Assembly: GCA_013076295.1 (NCBI GenBank)
Contig: RQOL01000618.1
Location: 3,720,001 to 3,784,000 of the forward strand
Direction: 5' to 3'
DNA length: 64,000 nucleotides
Origin: Sanderia malayensis
Taxonomy: Eukaryota; Cnidaria; Scyphozoa; Semaeostomeae; Pelagiidae
The notes below the pieces were generated by a model. It ran no database searches. It saw only the letters and a program-made list of their open reading frames with translations, and was not told where the DNA came from. Below are positions 30,463-41,300 of the stretch, piece by piece; position 1 is the stretch's first letter, and each line of letters starts with the position of its first letter. The position numbers were made by a program, and so were the translations under genes.

Positions 30463-32321
30463 AGTATCTTTCGAATGTCAATCCGAAAAAGGCAACGACC
30501 TTCAAAAACATTCCTCCTAAGATTTTAAAGGGTAGTTCTGACATTTGTGCTCAATCGTTACACGGTATCTTCAATGACAGTGTTCAGAATTACTCATTTC
30601 CAGAGAAGCTAAAATCTGCAGACGTTTCTCCACTCCATAAATCTGAGGCAAAGACTTCAAAAAAAAATTATAGACCTGTTAGTATACTCCCAACGGTTTC
30701 CAAGATTTTTGAAAGAATTTTGGATAGGCAGATTATTGAATACATAACACCATATCTATCGGTTCTACTTTGTGGTTTTCGTAAAGGTTATAACACACAA
30801 CATGCTTTGATTCGAATGCTTGAAAAATGGAAAGTCAGTCTAGACAATGGGGAAAACGTAGGTGCAATCTTGATGGACCTCTCGAAAGCGTTTGACTGCA
30901 TTAAGCACGACCTCCTTTTGGCAAAACTAAACGCTTATGGTTTTAGTCGTGAAGCTCTATGTCTTATTCACAACTTCCTAGAGGGAAGGCAGCAAAGGGT
31001 AAAAATCAATGGGTCTTTTAGTAACTATGAGCATCTTAGCTTAGGCGTCCCACAAGGATCAGTTCTTGGCCCCCTTCTCTTTAACATTTACATAAATGAT
31101 CTGTTGTTCTCTATTGACGAAACAGATATCTGCAATTATGCAGATGATACAACTATTTATGCATGCGACAAGAACCTCAACAATGTTATTGGGAAGCTGG
31201 AAAATGATTCTAATTTTATTGTTCAATGGTTTGCAGATAATTTTATGAAGCTAAATACAGATAAGTGTCACTTATTAGTGCTAGGGAAAAGTGCCAACCA
31301 ATCAGTTACGGTAAATATAGGTAACAGTAGTATCGAGAATACAGATCAGGAAAAACTGCTAGGTGTCACAATCGATAATAAACTTACTTTTGAAACGCAC
31401 ATCACAAAGTTATGTAAAAAGGCCGGCAATAAACTTTTTGCACTTTCCCGTCTGTCTCCCTATATGGACTCAAGCAAATTACGACTTTTAATGAGATCGT
31501 TCGTCATAAGCCAATTTCAATACTGCCCGTTAGCTTGGATGTTTCATAGCAGAAATTTAAACAATAAAATTGATAAAATTCACGAAAGAGCTTTAAGGAT
31601 TGCATATAAGGACTATGAATCTAATTTTGAGACATTATTGGAAAGAGACAAAGCTGTGACCATCCACACTAAAAATCTACAAACACTTATGTTAGAAATG
31701 TTCAAAACTCAGAACAATTTAAGCCCTCCTTTTATGAGTGAGATTTTCAGGCAGCGAGAAATTATGTTTAACCTGAGAAATGGCAATGAATTTTTCTTGC
31801 CAAGGATTAAAACTGTACATTTTGGTTCTGAAACTGTAAGATATAGAGGGCCTCAACTTTGGTATCGCATCCCTGAAGAAATAAGAAATGTTGAATCCTT
31901 CTTGCAATTTAGGTCAAAGATAAAAAAATGGCGCGGTAATGAATGCACATGTAGACTCTGCAGACCGTTCGTTCCAAACCTTGGATATTTATAATCGTAA
32001 AATTTTTAACATTACTTTCATTTTACATTTTAAAATCTGTTATTGTACCATACACTACTCTTTTTATATGAATTATTATTAGCTTGTTTTAATCATTTAC
32101 TTAAGAACTTATATGGCTATTTTAAGTAGATTTTAAATAAACATTTTAGATTTATTTAAAAAATTATATGGACTATTTTAAGTAGAATCTTAATAAACAT
32201 TATAGATTTTATTCAGTATTTTAAATAGTTGGCTTTAATTAGCAAAATTAACTTGTTAATCACGCTATGTATTTACCAGCCAACTTTAAATAAATTGATT
32301 ATTATTATTATTATTATTATG
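30463..32321 (+). mobile_element. 5'-truncated LINE (non-LTR retrotransposon)
   Basis: The open frame starts right after a stop at 30462-30464 with sequence internal to the reverse-transcriptase domain, so the endonuclease and ORF1 are missing, the usual result of incomplete reverse transcription. After the ORF stop there is a 3' UTR with a diverged tandem copy (ATATGGCTATTTTAAGTAGA near 32111 and 32166) and a terminal (ATT)n tract at about 32298-32320. The CR1/L2-like domain order is inferred; the clade is not proven. Confidence 0.85.
30465..31994 (+). CDS. LINE reverse transcriptase, N-terminally truncated
   Basis: 509 codons without interruption; there is no proper start because the element is truncated. 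Reverse-transcriptase motifs in order: NYRPVSILPTVSKIFERIL (domain 2), AILMDLSKAFDCIKHDLL, LGVPQGSVLGPLLFNIYIND, the catalytic NYADDTTIY, and LLGVTIDNKLTF (thumb side). The C-terminus ends CTCRLCRPFVPNLGYL. No RNase H domain follows. The frame is fully open, so the insertion is probably recent, but it cannot act alone because the endonuclease is lost. An internal ATG-less start at TTG 30720 is an artefact of ORF calling. Confidence 0.9.
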   Translation, partial: YLSNVNPKKATTFKNIPPKILKGSSDICAQSLHGIFNDSVQNYSFPEKLKSADVSPLHKSEAKTSKKNYRPVSILPTVSKIFERILDRQIIEYITPYLSVLLCGFRKGYNTQHALIRMLEKWKVSLDNGENVGAILMDLSKAFDCIKHDLLLAKLNAYGFSREALCLIHNFLEGRQQRVKINGSFSNYEHLSLGVPQGSVLGPLLFNIYINDLLFSIDETDICNYADDTTIYACDKNLNNVIGKLENDSNFIVQWFADNFMKLNTDKCHLLVLGKSANQSVTVNIGNSSIENTDQEKLLGVTIDNKLTFETHITKLCKKAGNKLFALSRLSPYMDSSKLRLLMRSFVISQFQYCPLAWMFHSRNLNNKIDKIHERALRIAYKDYESNFETLLERDKAVTIHTKNLQTLMLEMFKTQNNLSPPFMSEIFRQREIMFNLRNGNEFFLPRIKTVHFGSETVRYRGPQLWYRIPEEIRNVESFLQFRSKIKKWRGNECTCRLCRPFVPNLGYL

Positions 32322-32902
32322 TCAATGTTAAAATTTTCATCACATACATTAAAGCCCCGACTTTCAAAGGACTGATGAAGTTGGTTCGAGTTACGAATGT
32401 TCGAGTTATCGTGTGTTGAAAAGTACTAACAAAGCTTTCAGGGGGAATAGCTACAAATTGCTTCGAAGCATCCAAGGTCTGAGTTATCGGAGTTTTACTG
32501 TAATACCATTGTATTCCACTTCCGTCAATGCGCATGCTCAGTACCAACACTTTGCGAAGAATGCTTTTAAAAAGATTCAGTACACAGGCTGAGGCTGAAA
32601 TCGGCAAATTGCTAAGAAATTGAGTACTGCGGTGAAAAATCTTTTTAAAAAAATGTGCATCTATTATAAATGTACAGCTTGCATGCATCTTTGAGTTATA
32701 ACGCGCGAATTTAAGTGTGCGCAATTTGATGCATTGGTTCAGCCAAAACAGGTTATTAGTCCTCTTGTCAACAAAAATGATCTTCAAATATGCGAAAAGA
32801 AAGAGAGCTGTGTCGCTGGACGCAATTTGTGGGCAAAAGTGCAAACACTTCATATCACAAAAACTCGGAATAGCACATCAATAAACAATTAACGGACAGC
32901 GT

Positions 32903-33083
32903 CCGTAAATTCGCACCCTATGTTAAACAAAACGGACAGCGTCCGTAAATTCCGAGTCAGGGACAGCGTCCCTAATTTCCAAGTCAGGGACAGCGTCCCT
33001 AAATTCCGAGTCAGGGACAGCGTCCCTAAATTCCGAGTCAGGGACAGCGTCCCTAAATTCCGAGTCAGGGACAGCGTCCCTGC
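32903..33083. repeat. 27-bp palindrome-containing tandem repeat, copy A
   Basis: Units are built on GGGACAGCGTCCC followed by TAAATTCCGAGTCA; five in tandem plus two outer units with CGGACAGCGTCCG. The 6-bp stem around AGC is kept while the second pair swaps from C-G to G-C. Small ORFs in both directions arise from the repeat. Confidence 0.9.
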
Positions 33084-33569
33084 CCCTCCGCTCGCACTTC
33101 GTTCCTTGCAAATGCGTTTCCTACACCGCCCACAATATCGTAATTAACTGTTTTAATTTATGTATAACATCATTGATATATTTACGTATTATTACCTAAC
33201 AATTATGTTGTAAATTATGATGATGATGAAGATGACTATGTTGTAAATTATGATTATGATGATGATTATGATGACTCAAAGCATATCGCAATGGTTTGTT
33301 CTTGCGATTCTCTGCGGTAGGAGTGAATAATTAAATGTTAGTTAATACATGAAATTTATTAACTTTAGTTAATTAGGCACGGATTTTTCATATTGCGTGA
33401 CTGTTTTTTAATGCTAATCAACAACCAAAATTAACAGGGCCACACCAAGGGTGCGTTGATTACTTGACACATGCAAGGTATTTTAATCTGGCACCAATCG
33501 TAAAATATCACGCATAGCGATGCTGCCTGTATCTAATCTCAGCTTGATGAAAGTGACAAGCACAATAAA

Positions 33570-33656
33570 CCAATCAGAGCTCCCAACACAGCAGGCTAAC
33601 CAGCGACAAGCCAATCAAATTAAGCGAATCACCACGCAAAATACTCCCTTTATAAG
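33570..33656 (+). promoter_or_regulatory. Promoter-like CCAAT/CCAAT/TATA cluster in segment Z
   Basis: CCAAT at 33570 and 33611 and TATAAG at 33651, with spacing typical of a core promoter such as those of histone genes. No open frame of note follows, so it may be a relic or drive a non-coding transcript. Confidence 0.3.
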
Positions 33657-33933
33657 ACAATGCAAAGCCCTCAAAGGGCAACAATTTACAAACAAAGCAA
33701 CATATACATAGTTGCCAAGCAAATCAAGGAAACAAAAATTTACCCGCCCACCTCCCTATCCACCGATAGAGGCATATCCAAGGTTCTACGAGCTACCTCT
33801 CACGAACCACCTGATTAATTGAAAGTCGCAATGCATCTGAGACGCCAAACTTTGCAGGAACTGGCAAAAGTGCAAACACTTCATATCACAAAAACTCGGA
33901 ATAGCACATCAATAAACAATTAACGGACAGCGT

Positions 33934-34114
33934 CCGTAAATTCGCACCCTATGTTAAACAAAACGGACAGCGTCCGTAAATTCCGAGTCAGGGACAGCGT
34001 CCCTAATTTCCAAGTCAGGGACAGCGTCCCTAAATTCCGAGTCAGGGACAGCGTCCCTAAATTCCGAGTCAGGGACAGCGTCCCTAAATTCCGAGTCAGG
34101 GACAGCGTCCCTGC
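33934..34114. repeat. 27-bp palindrome-containing tandem repeat, copy B
   Basis: An identical array inside the second Y segment, 1031 bases downstream of copy A. No difference from copy A was seen, which implies recent duplication or homogenisation. Confidence 0.9.
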
Positions 34115-34916
34115 CCCTCCGCTCGCACTTCGTTCCTTGCAAATGCGTTTCCTACACCGCCCACAATATCGTAATTAACTGTTTTAATTTATGTATAACA
34201 TCATTGATATATTTACGTATTATTACCTAACAATTATGTTGTAAATTATGATGATGATGAAGATGACTATGTTGTAAATTATGATTATGATGATGATTAT
34301 GATGACTCAAAGCATATCGCAATGGTTTGTTCTTGCGATTCTCTGCGGTAGGAGTGAATAATTAACTGTAATACCATTGTATTCCACTTCCGTCAATGCG
34401 CATGCTCAGTACCAACACTTTGCGAAGAATGCTTTTAAAAAGATTCAGTACACAGGCTGAGGCTGAAATCGGCAAATTGCTAAGAAATTGAGTACTGCGG
34501 TGAAAAATCTTTTTAAAAAAATGTGCATCTATTATAAATGTACAGCTTGCATGCATCTTTGAGTTATAACGCGCGAATTTAAGTGTGCGCAATTTGATGC
34601 ATTGGTTCAGCCAAAACAGGTTATTAGTCCTCTTGTCAACAAAAATGATCTTCAAATATGCGAAAAGAAAGAGAGCTGTGTGGAATTATATAGAACACCA
34701 GCTTAAACCATATAAATACCTGTGTCTTCGTATTATTGTTGAATTATTTAAAAAGTCTTGTAAATAGGAACGAAATGAAACAAAGGATTCTTTATCTCAG
34801 CGCTGTGTATATACACAATGCGCTGCATATTAAAACAAGCCCACTATCGAAGATTTTGTTATCAAATTGCTTCTGCGTTACACGAATAGCCACAACTGTG
34901 TTTAATCTACGCAGAA

Positions 34917-35615
34917 ATGGCCAATTTGGAGCGGATAGAAGAAGTTGGTGGGGGAATAAGCAATATCAGCATATTTGGCATGATTCGCGCTCAGAAGCTG
35001 GCGCGAAGAATAAAAACAAGAGCGATTTTTTTGGTTTGTGAAAAGCGCAAACAAGAGAACACTGGCCGGATCTCTATTGAACACACAGATATGCCACAGC
35101 CAGCAGCATCGATAGAAGATAGGCCGTTTACGATGCAGATCAACATCCCTGTACCTCGATACCTCATGACAACGACAGCAATGTCTACAAATAGGTCTCC
35201 TTATTACGCCGGTACAACGCCGTCAAGGCTGACAAGTGCCACTCAGAGAGCCGAGCCAAAGGTGAACACCGAATTGTACAGGATGGCTCCGCAGAAGCCC
35301 TTCTATGAGCCAGACGTGAGACACATCATCAGAGATGCTCTGGAGAATTATCTTGAAGGGAGATCTTACAGTCCTGAAAGTTGCAAAGCATGGGCGAAAA
35401 TTATTTGCGATTCGATCAAGGAGAAAGTCAAGGCTTTGAATTTCTCGAGGTATAAAATTCTCTGCTTTGTTTACATCGGACAGTCCGGTGACCATGGTGT
35501 CCGGATTGCGAGCATGTCTCTCATTGATAAAAATGTAGACAATTTCGCCGAGTATCGATTTGAAGGGACAGGTTTGTTTGCGATTGGAGTTGTCTATGGA
35601 TTTTACATGGAATAA
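34917..35615 (+). CDS. Tctex1-domain dynein light chain (DYNLT4/5-like), single exon
   Basis: 232 aa. Residues about 128-232 form a Tctex1 domain: YEPDVRHIIRDALENYLEGR, SPESCKAWAKIICDSIKEKV, LNFSRYKILCFVYIGQ and the end GTGLFAIGVVYGFYME correspond to the helix-helix-strand order and the ALANVYAVYLE-type terminus of the family. These proteins dimerise and bind dynein intermediate chains or act in axonemal and ciliary complexes. The N-terminal 120 residues are basic and Ser/Thr/Pro-rich, as in DYNLT4/DYNLT5. The start at 34917 follows an in-frame stop-containing leader. Absence of introns, in a window where most genes have many, suggests a retrocopy or intron loss. The X copy of the upstream duplication ends 235 bases before the ATG. 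It is convergent with CYB5RL. Confidence 0.85.
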   Translation: MANLERIEEVGGGISNISIFGMIRAQKLARRIKTRAIFLVCEKRKQENTGRISIEHTDMPQPAASIEDRPFTMQINIPVPRYLMTTTAMSTNRSPYYAGTTPSRLTSATQRAEPKVNTELYRMAPQKPFYEPDVRHIIRDALENYLEGRSYSPESCKAWAKIICDSIKEKVKALNFSRYKILCFVYIGQSGDHGVRIASMSLIDKNVDNFAEYRFEGTGLFAIGVVYGFYME

Positions 35616-36098
35616 AAAATTCCTGGTGTGGTGTCAATATTATCAATGTTCTCATGGAAACATGAAAGCATACACGCCGCAACAAGTTCCATGATCAGCA
35701 AAGAAAGACCACAAAAGACTATATTTCTTAAAAACAAACTTTATTTATTCAATGACGAACTTCAGTTCTGCTCCGAAGTAATTTCCAACATTTTCCAATT
35801 AAATTTATCTCCACAAGCTATTAGTTGAAAAACCCCAAAATTCTAAGTTTTATTGTTCGAGACTTGGATTATGTTAATTATTTATTAGGTCTTAAATCTT
35901 TGATATCCAGAAGCGCTGTTGTTATGAAAACAATTTATCTTCGCGATCAAAGATAAGCGAGCAAGATATAGCAACATCTTGTTCTGTGTTTAGAATGTAA
36001 CCATGTAAATTTAAACTTTCGTTAAAGAATTCTATTTAAAAATTACAAGAATTATCAAATAGATATAGATATAGTGAATCATATATTATCATAAAAGA
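35616..36098. other. Convergent 3' ends of dynein light chain and CYB5RL
   Basis: 483 AT-rich bases between two stops on opposite strands, expected to hold both 3' UTRs. No further gene seen. Confidence 0.6.
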
Positions 36099-38130
36099 TC
36101 AAAATACAAATATATTTCTATTAGAATAGCCAATATTTTTAATATAAGTCATCATGCATTCGTCGAACGATTTCGTTCCACAGATTAAAATTAGACAATT
36201 TGAAACAGAAGTTGTTGGTAGTTCATTGATTAGCAATTCTTCATCTATTCTTCTTTTAAAAACAACATCTCCATACTTTAAATATCTATTATGATTGTCT
36301 GTTTCAGCATTCTGTGACAAAAGAAAACAAAGTTTCAACTAAGTTGGTTTCAGGTTTTAATAGACCAGTTTCAGTCTAAGTTGAGGTTGTCAGTGAAATC
36401 AACAAGTTTCAAGCATGCACATTTAGTCTTTGCTCGTCAGCTCAAAGCAAATTAATGTTATTACGAAGCAGTTAAAAGGCCATGATAGTTTGCTAAATAA
36501 AGAGACCGCTCGTTAGGAAAGGAGGTTCGTTACATCAATTCTCAATTGTTACTAACCGTGCTAGTAAGACAAAAAACGACTTTGAAATTCCAGAAATCCT
36601 TGAACTCATCCAAGCGTTCTCTCATAAGAATGTCGCTCGCCTTTCTATAACTGCACACAAGAAGTACTTGCGTTTCATCGACTTCGTTGTCTAGTATAGC
36701 TTTGATTATCTGTAGCATCGGAGCAAAACCTGTGCCAGCCGTCAGCATGGTTACATGAGTGTACTGTTGCATAAAAAAAGGATTCAGAATGTGGTCTGGG
36801 CTATACGCATGGATGCTATAAACATTTCAAAGTTGGGTAGGGGTGGCGGGGTGCTGAGGTGGATAGGACGGCACGTTTTGAAGAACAAAGCGACATCTAA
36901 GGCGCATTGGTTGATTTTCTGAAATAATTGAGTGCCAGACCTTCTTGGTCAGGTCTAGTTTCGCACTGGCCCAAGGTTCTTTCGCACATCTTACACTATG
37001 TATACTATAGGATGTGGTAATATCAGGTAATACTTTAGATACATTGGATACGGCTAATTCCCTATCCCAATTAAGCTCCTTCTGCTATGAGCCCCTGCCC
37101 AAAATTACTTGAAAACAATGGATCCCGTGGGCTTGAAAGAGAATTTACGGCAATATAGGGCATATGCAAAATGCAATTTTTTACTTAATTTATAACAGCA
37201 GTACTTGATTCGGTGTATAGAAAAATCCTCCAAATGGACCCATCCACTCGACTGAAGTGCCTATCTTCCAAGATTCAATGTACTTTGACATCAGGCCATT
37301 TTCGTATAGCTACAATCGCAGAAAAATGTCAGCAAACGACACGTTACTTATTGAAGAAATATGCAAATGATATTCCTTACCTCGTTCATCAAAACTATGA
37401 ACGAGTTAAAGAAAGAACGAATTAAATGTCCACAGAATGAATAAGTGAATGAATGAATGAAATTTTTCCAAGCTTTTGAACTAACTTTTATCATTACTTC
37501 AAAATACCCCTTTGCATCAGGCGGGCTCACTATTGTATAAGATCTCGTGATTTTTCTTCCCGTCAACTTTGATCTAAAAATTAAGCAAGTTAGAAACTTT
37601 GTTTTCAAAGTGCGGAGTATTTTTATTACGAAGCTGTGGAGCTCGGTATACAATAACATCTCAAATAAACGCCCGGGGCAATTATTAATGTGTTAATGTT
37701 TTAGATGGAAAGTTAATTGAAGAGGGACGCTTATTTCCAGCAGAAGTGAATGAAAGGTGTGAAACCTGGAAAAGGAAGTAAAATCGACTTTAATTGAATT
37801 ATATAACCTCAAAATTAAATGCTGTCCAATATCAAATTTTGGTTCCTGGTTTCTTGACAATTTAAATCTATATAAAGATGAACATTCGGTCACTTTTTCT
37901 ATCGATTCTAGAATGAATTTGTTAAACTTTTCTTTACACATTAAGTGAGAAATGCCGTCTGTGAAATTTTTATCCAGAGTTTCTCCACCAAGTGATCCAC
38001 TTTTAATCTCCTCACATTTTTCTCTCCAAGATTGCAGTTCTCTCTCATAAATGTCAAAAACACACGGAGTACAACCTAATCCACAGCAATCAGATTGCAA
38101 AGGCTTTTCTGGTTCCTCGGGAAGATCCAT
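36099..38130 (-). CDS. CYB5RL: NADH-cytochrome b5 reductase-like (CYB5RL)
   Basis: Five exons on the minus strand: 38130-37808, 37573-37486, 37309-37205, 36763-36557, 36311-36099; 936 nt, 311 aa (human about 315). The N-terminus carries the oxidoreductase-like cysteine motif DCCGLGCTPCVFDIYE that distinguishes CYB5RL from other b5 reductases. Then come the FAD-binding RSYTIVSP (RxY(T/S)xxSP), YFEVMIK, GLMSKYIESWKIG with GPFGGFFY, the NAD-binding GTGFAPM, and LICGTKSFDE. The C-terminal aromatic FVF matches the family's terminal FxF. Expected role: FAD-dependent electron transfer from NADH to a b5-type haem protein, membrane-associated; physiological partner unknown. In exon 3 the family's RGP is MGP (VEWMGPFGG). 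Its start lies 185 bases from that of ECPAS on the other strand, so both probably share a promoter. The ATG at 38130 is used because the longer frame begins with TTG. Confidence 0.93.
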
Positions 38131-38315
38131 TAATATCAAAACATTTACATTCGCAGTGCTTCTAACTTGTTGACGTTCACAGGCCTACCAGACCAGCAGT
38201 GTGTCCATAAAGGTGGGCGGTACAGTTGTCCACCGCCCACCTTTACAAAAACTTTTGTGCCTGAAAACTTCTAGAAAACTTCATCATCCACCTATCTCAA
38301 CCGAAAATTTATGAT
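38131..38315. promoter_or_regulatory. Bidirectional promoter CYB5RL / ECPAS with GC-box inverted repeat
   Basis: Only 185 bases separate the two start codons. A perfect 14-bp inverted repeat, TAAAGGTGGGCGGT at 38208-38221 and its reverse complement at 38232-38245, surrounds a 10-base spacer. Each arm holds GGTGGGCGG, a GC-box/EGR-like core. No TATA box is seen, as usual for divergent housekeeping promoters. Confidence 0.65.
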
Positions 38316-38370
38316 ATGGAGTCGTCAAGTCAGGCTTCCAGTCAAGCAAAGGTTGCAGTCAGCGAGTTAG
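38311..38370 (+). promoter_or_regulatory. Overlapping upstream ORF at the ECPAS start
   Basis: An ATG at 38311, five bases before the ECPAS ATG and in another frame, opens a 19-codon frame ending in the TAG that is the last triplet of exon 1 (38368-38370). It would be read on the same mRNA and could reduce main-frame initiation, if the transcript starts upstream of it. Confidence 0.4.
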
Positions 38371-41300
38371 GTAAGTTCTACTTTATTTTTAAATTGCTCT
38401 ACAATGACTATTTTTTAACGTTTTTACCAGAAAAGCCCTTATTATTATGTGCATGTGTGTGATGTGCCTTAGGCCCAATTCATTCACCACCATGACGTCA
38501 TGACACGTCAATTGTCTTTAAAATGAATTATTTTTTCCACCAGAGTTGGTTGAAAGAGTTTTCTTGAAGATTGTGGGTGCTGATACAGATGAGAAGCTGC
38601 AAAGCTGTCTCAATACTTTTCTAACCCCATTGCTCTTAAAGCTTGGTTCTCCAGATGAAAGAGTAAAAAATAAGGTGGCTTTTCTGTTCTATTTTTTTGT
38701 CACTTAAATTTGTACCATAGTAGCATATTATATAGCTACCTCATTTAGTTTTGGAATATTATTAAGATATTTCTACCACACGTCTATTATTTATCAATAA
38801 TTAAGTTTTAACCATGACTTTACATGAATTGTATGTTTTTTGAAATCTGTTTTCATATCTTCTACAGGTTATTGAATTACTCACTCACATAAACAAGCGA
38901 GTAAAAAGCAGACCAAAAATACTTCTTCCAGTTGATACTTTATTAAAACAATATGAGGTGTGTCACTCTTACTTTGCTAGCATCCCTCTTTATTTTGCCC
39001 CCCTCTGGAACCTTGACAATTACATTAACCCCCCAGGGCTGGAAAGAGATTTTACGGTGTCTTCTTACATACAAAACATTCTCTCCTGTTCAAATGCCCT
39101 CTTGACAAAATGTTCCTTGTGAGTTTGAGGAAGAGATAATCCACTTCTTGCTGTAATGCATATGAATAAGCCTGTTGATAAGCTTATTCAAGGGGGAGGC
39201 ATTAGGAGGCTTCAGACACTTAATCATTGCTATTACAATGTTATAACTTGTTGTAGATAGCTCTTAAAGTTAACGTTATCATCGTTTCTTCTAGGATGAA
39301 GGAACACATAAGTTTGTCACTGTAAGCAGCCTGCATTCTATTACTTTAGTTATTTATCAAGACTTTAATTAAATTCAGCATGTGAGTTGAGGGGTTTGCT
39401 ATAGTTTTAAAGCATTATCTTTGTGTTCACAGAATTTTACTCTGATATATATCAGAATGGGTGTATCACGAATATCCAAGGAAGACCAAGTCAAACTCAT
39501 CCCTAAGATATTTAAATCAATGAAGGGGAAGCCAAAACAACAACAGGAAATGTAAGTGTTATATGCACGTATCTTGTCATGAGAGAAGCCATTGAAGTTG
39601 GTTTCCTAAACTCTAAATTTCTTTCGTTTAACAGGCTGTTATTGATTGTAATTCCTGGATTGAATGAGCTTGTTATACCAGAAGATGTCGAAGCAAAGAA
39701 AAGGATTGTAGTTTTTTACGATGATCCGTCTCTTTGCAAAGTTATCTTGGACTTCATGATGGACTTTTTGTTTCTACCATACAGGTGAGTTGCAGCTACA
39801 CTCTAAATATTATAAATTTTAATTATAAAACTAAGTTTTAAAGGAATAAGCAACAACCAATAATGGAGACATGAATTAGTAATTAGATTCATCCAATAAA
39901 GGTATGAGTGATGCAATTCAGTTACAACTAATTTGTTGAAATGAAAATTTTTGTCAATACATTATTGCAGCAATGTCTGTACAAAAATTGTCCTTTGAAT
40001 GGATTAATGAATTAGTTGCAACTGAATTCTGTCAGTTATACACTTATGTCTATATATCTAATTATTAATTAATTTTTGTCTAATTATGTCTAATTCTAAA
40101 TCTAACTCTAATATAACTCTATATGTCTAATTATTAATCGATTTTTGCGCCCTTTTTGTGTTGACTGAACATTAAAACTACAGTTATACAATAAAATTAT
40201 AAAGTTATTGATTCAGTCAATTCGTTTTCCTACTGATTTATCTATAAAGAATCTTAGTTTATTCCATGCAAGTTTTATAAACGTAACATCAGGGTTTAGG
40301 ATTCCATGTAATTATTTTCTCTTGTTCACTTTCCAGCAATGAAGCTTCTAATAACTCAAACTCATCTGCTGGGAATAATGCCTCATTGAACATACCACCA
40401 GGATTAAGTAAAAATGCAATGGAAAGATTGAAGTTTGATCCACCATTAGATACAGTTCAAATTGAACAAGTTAGTAAAAGATAATATTTCATCTGGATGA
40501 TTGGACTCCCCATTCTCCTTCTTGTGTTCTTTTTTCAATTTCTTTCGAGATTCTACTGAATTTTTATCCGATTTCTATTCAATGCAAATCCTGTTTTGAA
40601 TCTCTTATTCCTATCACAGGCAAAACTTGGTATAATTAAGATTCTTGGATCACATCTTATTCCCGCTGTTGACGTATTGTGCCATTTTATCGTTGCATCT
40701 GCAGACAGCCGAAACAGGTAGGCTGCGATCTAGTGCGTGCGTCATTTCTAATGCCGCAGCACGTCAAAGTCTTGTATATTGTTACATACAGCTAATATCT
40801 CTGCTTGAGATAACGAATGTTCAAGATAACGGATGCCCCACCTATACTGTATCAAAGCGAGGGGAAATGGAAAATTGTTCGAGAAAGCGAATGTTCAAGA
40901 TTCCGGGCAGTCAAGATAGCGGTTATAGGCCGTGTAATGTTCCCAATAGAAGCTCCTTAAGGCTCAACACCTGAAGGGAATTTTAGTATACAGGCATTAC
41001 AGTTTAATTTACCGACGCATAGCCGTAGAAAATTAAAAAACTGAGTCTTAATATTTTCTTTATAGCGTTTCCGATAAAGCAGAACATTGTATCAAACGAT
41101 TTTCCAGGTAAGACGATGTTTGATTTCGAATTGTGTTTATTGGTCGTTTTCTTACGCTTAAATTTATGGGTTGTTTTCTTTGAAGTAAACCAACAATTAC
41201 TTATTGATTGAATAAGCAAGTAAGTAAGAATGCTTATACTGGATAGCCACTTCAGTTGTCAGATAACAACTGTTGTCAAAGAATGTGTGTTGAGTTATAT

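Larger units (their letters stand above)
32497..34681. repeat. Direct segmental duplication with permuted order (X-Y-Z-Y-X)
   Basis: Segment X (32497-32813) reappears at 34365-34681, and segment Y (32832-33334) at 33863-34365, all in the same orientation and essentially identical. In the first copy X precedes Y with an 18-base spacer; in the second Y runs directly into X. Unique Z (33335-33862) lies between. X offset is 1868 and Y offset is 1031. Confidence 0.9.
31995..34916. other. Repeat-rich region between LINE and dynein light chain
   Basis: No protein-coding gene is supported. It holds the LINE 3' UTR, a degraded element with GAGTTATCG-type ends (about 32330-32500), the X-Y-Z-Y-X duplication (32497-34681) and a short stretch leading to the dynein light chain. 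The minus-strand ORFs of 178 and 97 codons lie in the duplicated X segment, resemble nothing I know and look accidental. Confidence 0.6.

Noticed and set aside
30148..30544. Minus-strand ORFs of 75 and 101 codons before the LINE
   Set aside because: They overlap the reverse-transcriptase frame on the other strand and have no recognisable content.
32317..32853. 178-codon minus-strand ORF
   Set aside because: Spans an element remnant and duplicated segment X; no recognisable domain and the second copy of X carries only a truncated version.
32903..33083. Regular repeats considered as a CRISPR-like array
   Set aside because: The units are directly tandem with no unique spacers, in an animal genome with introns.
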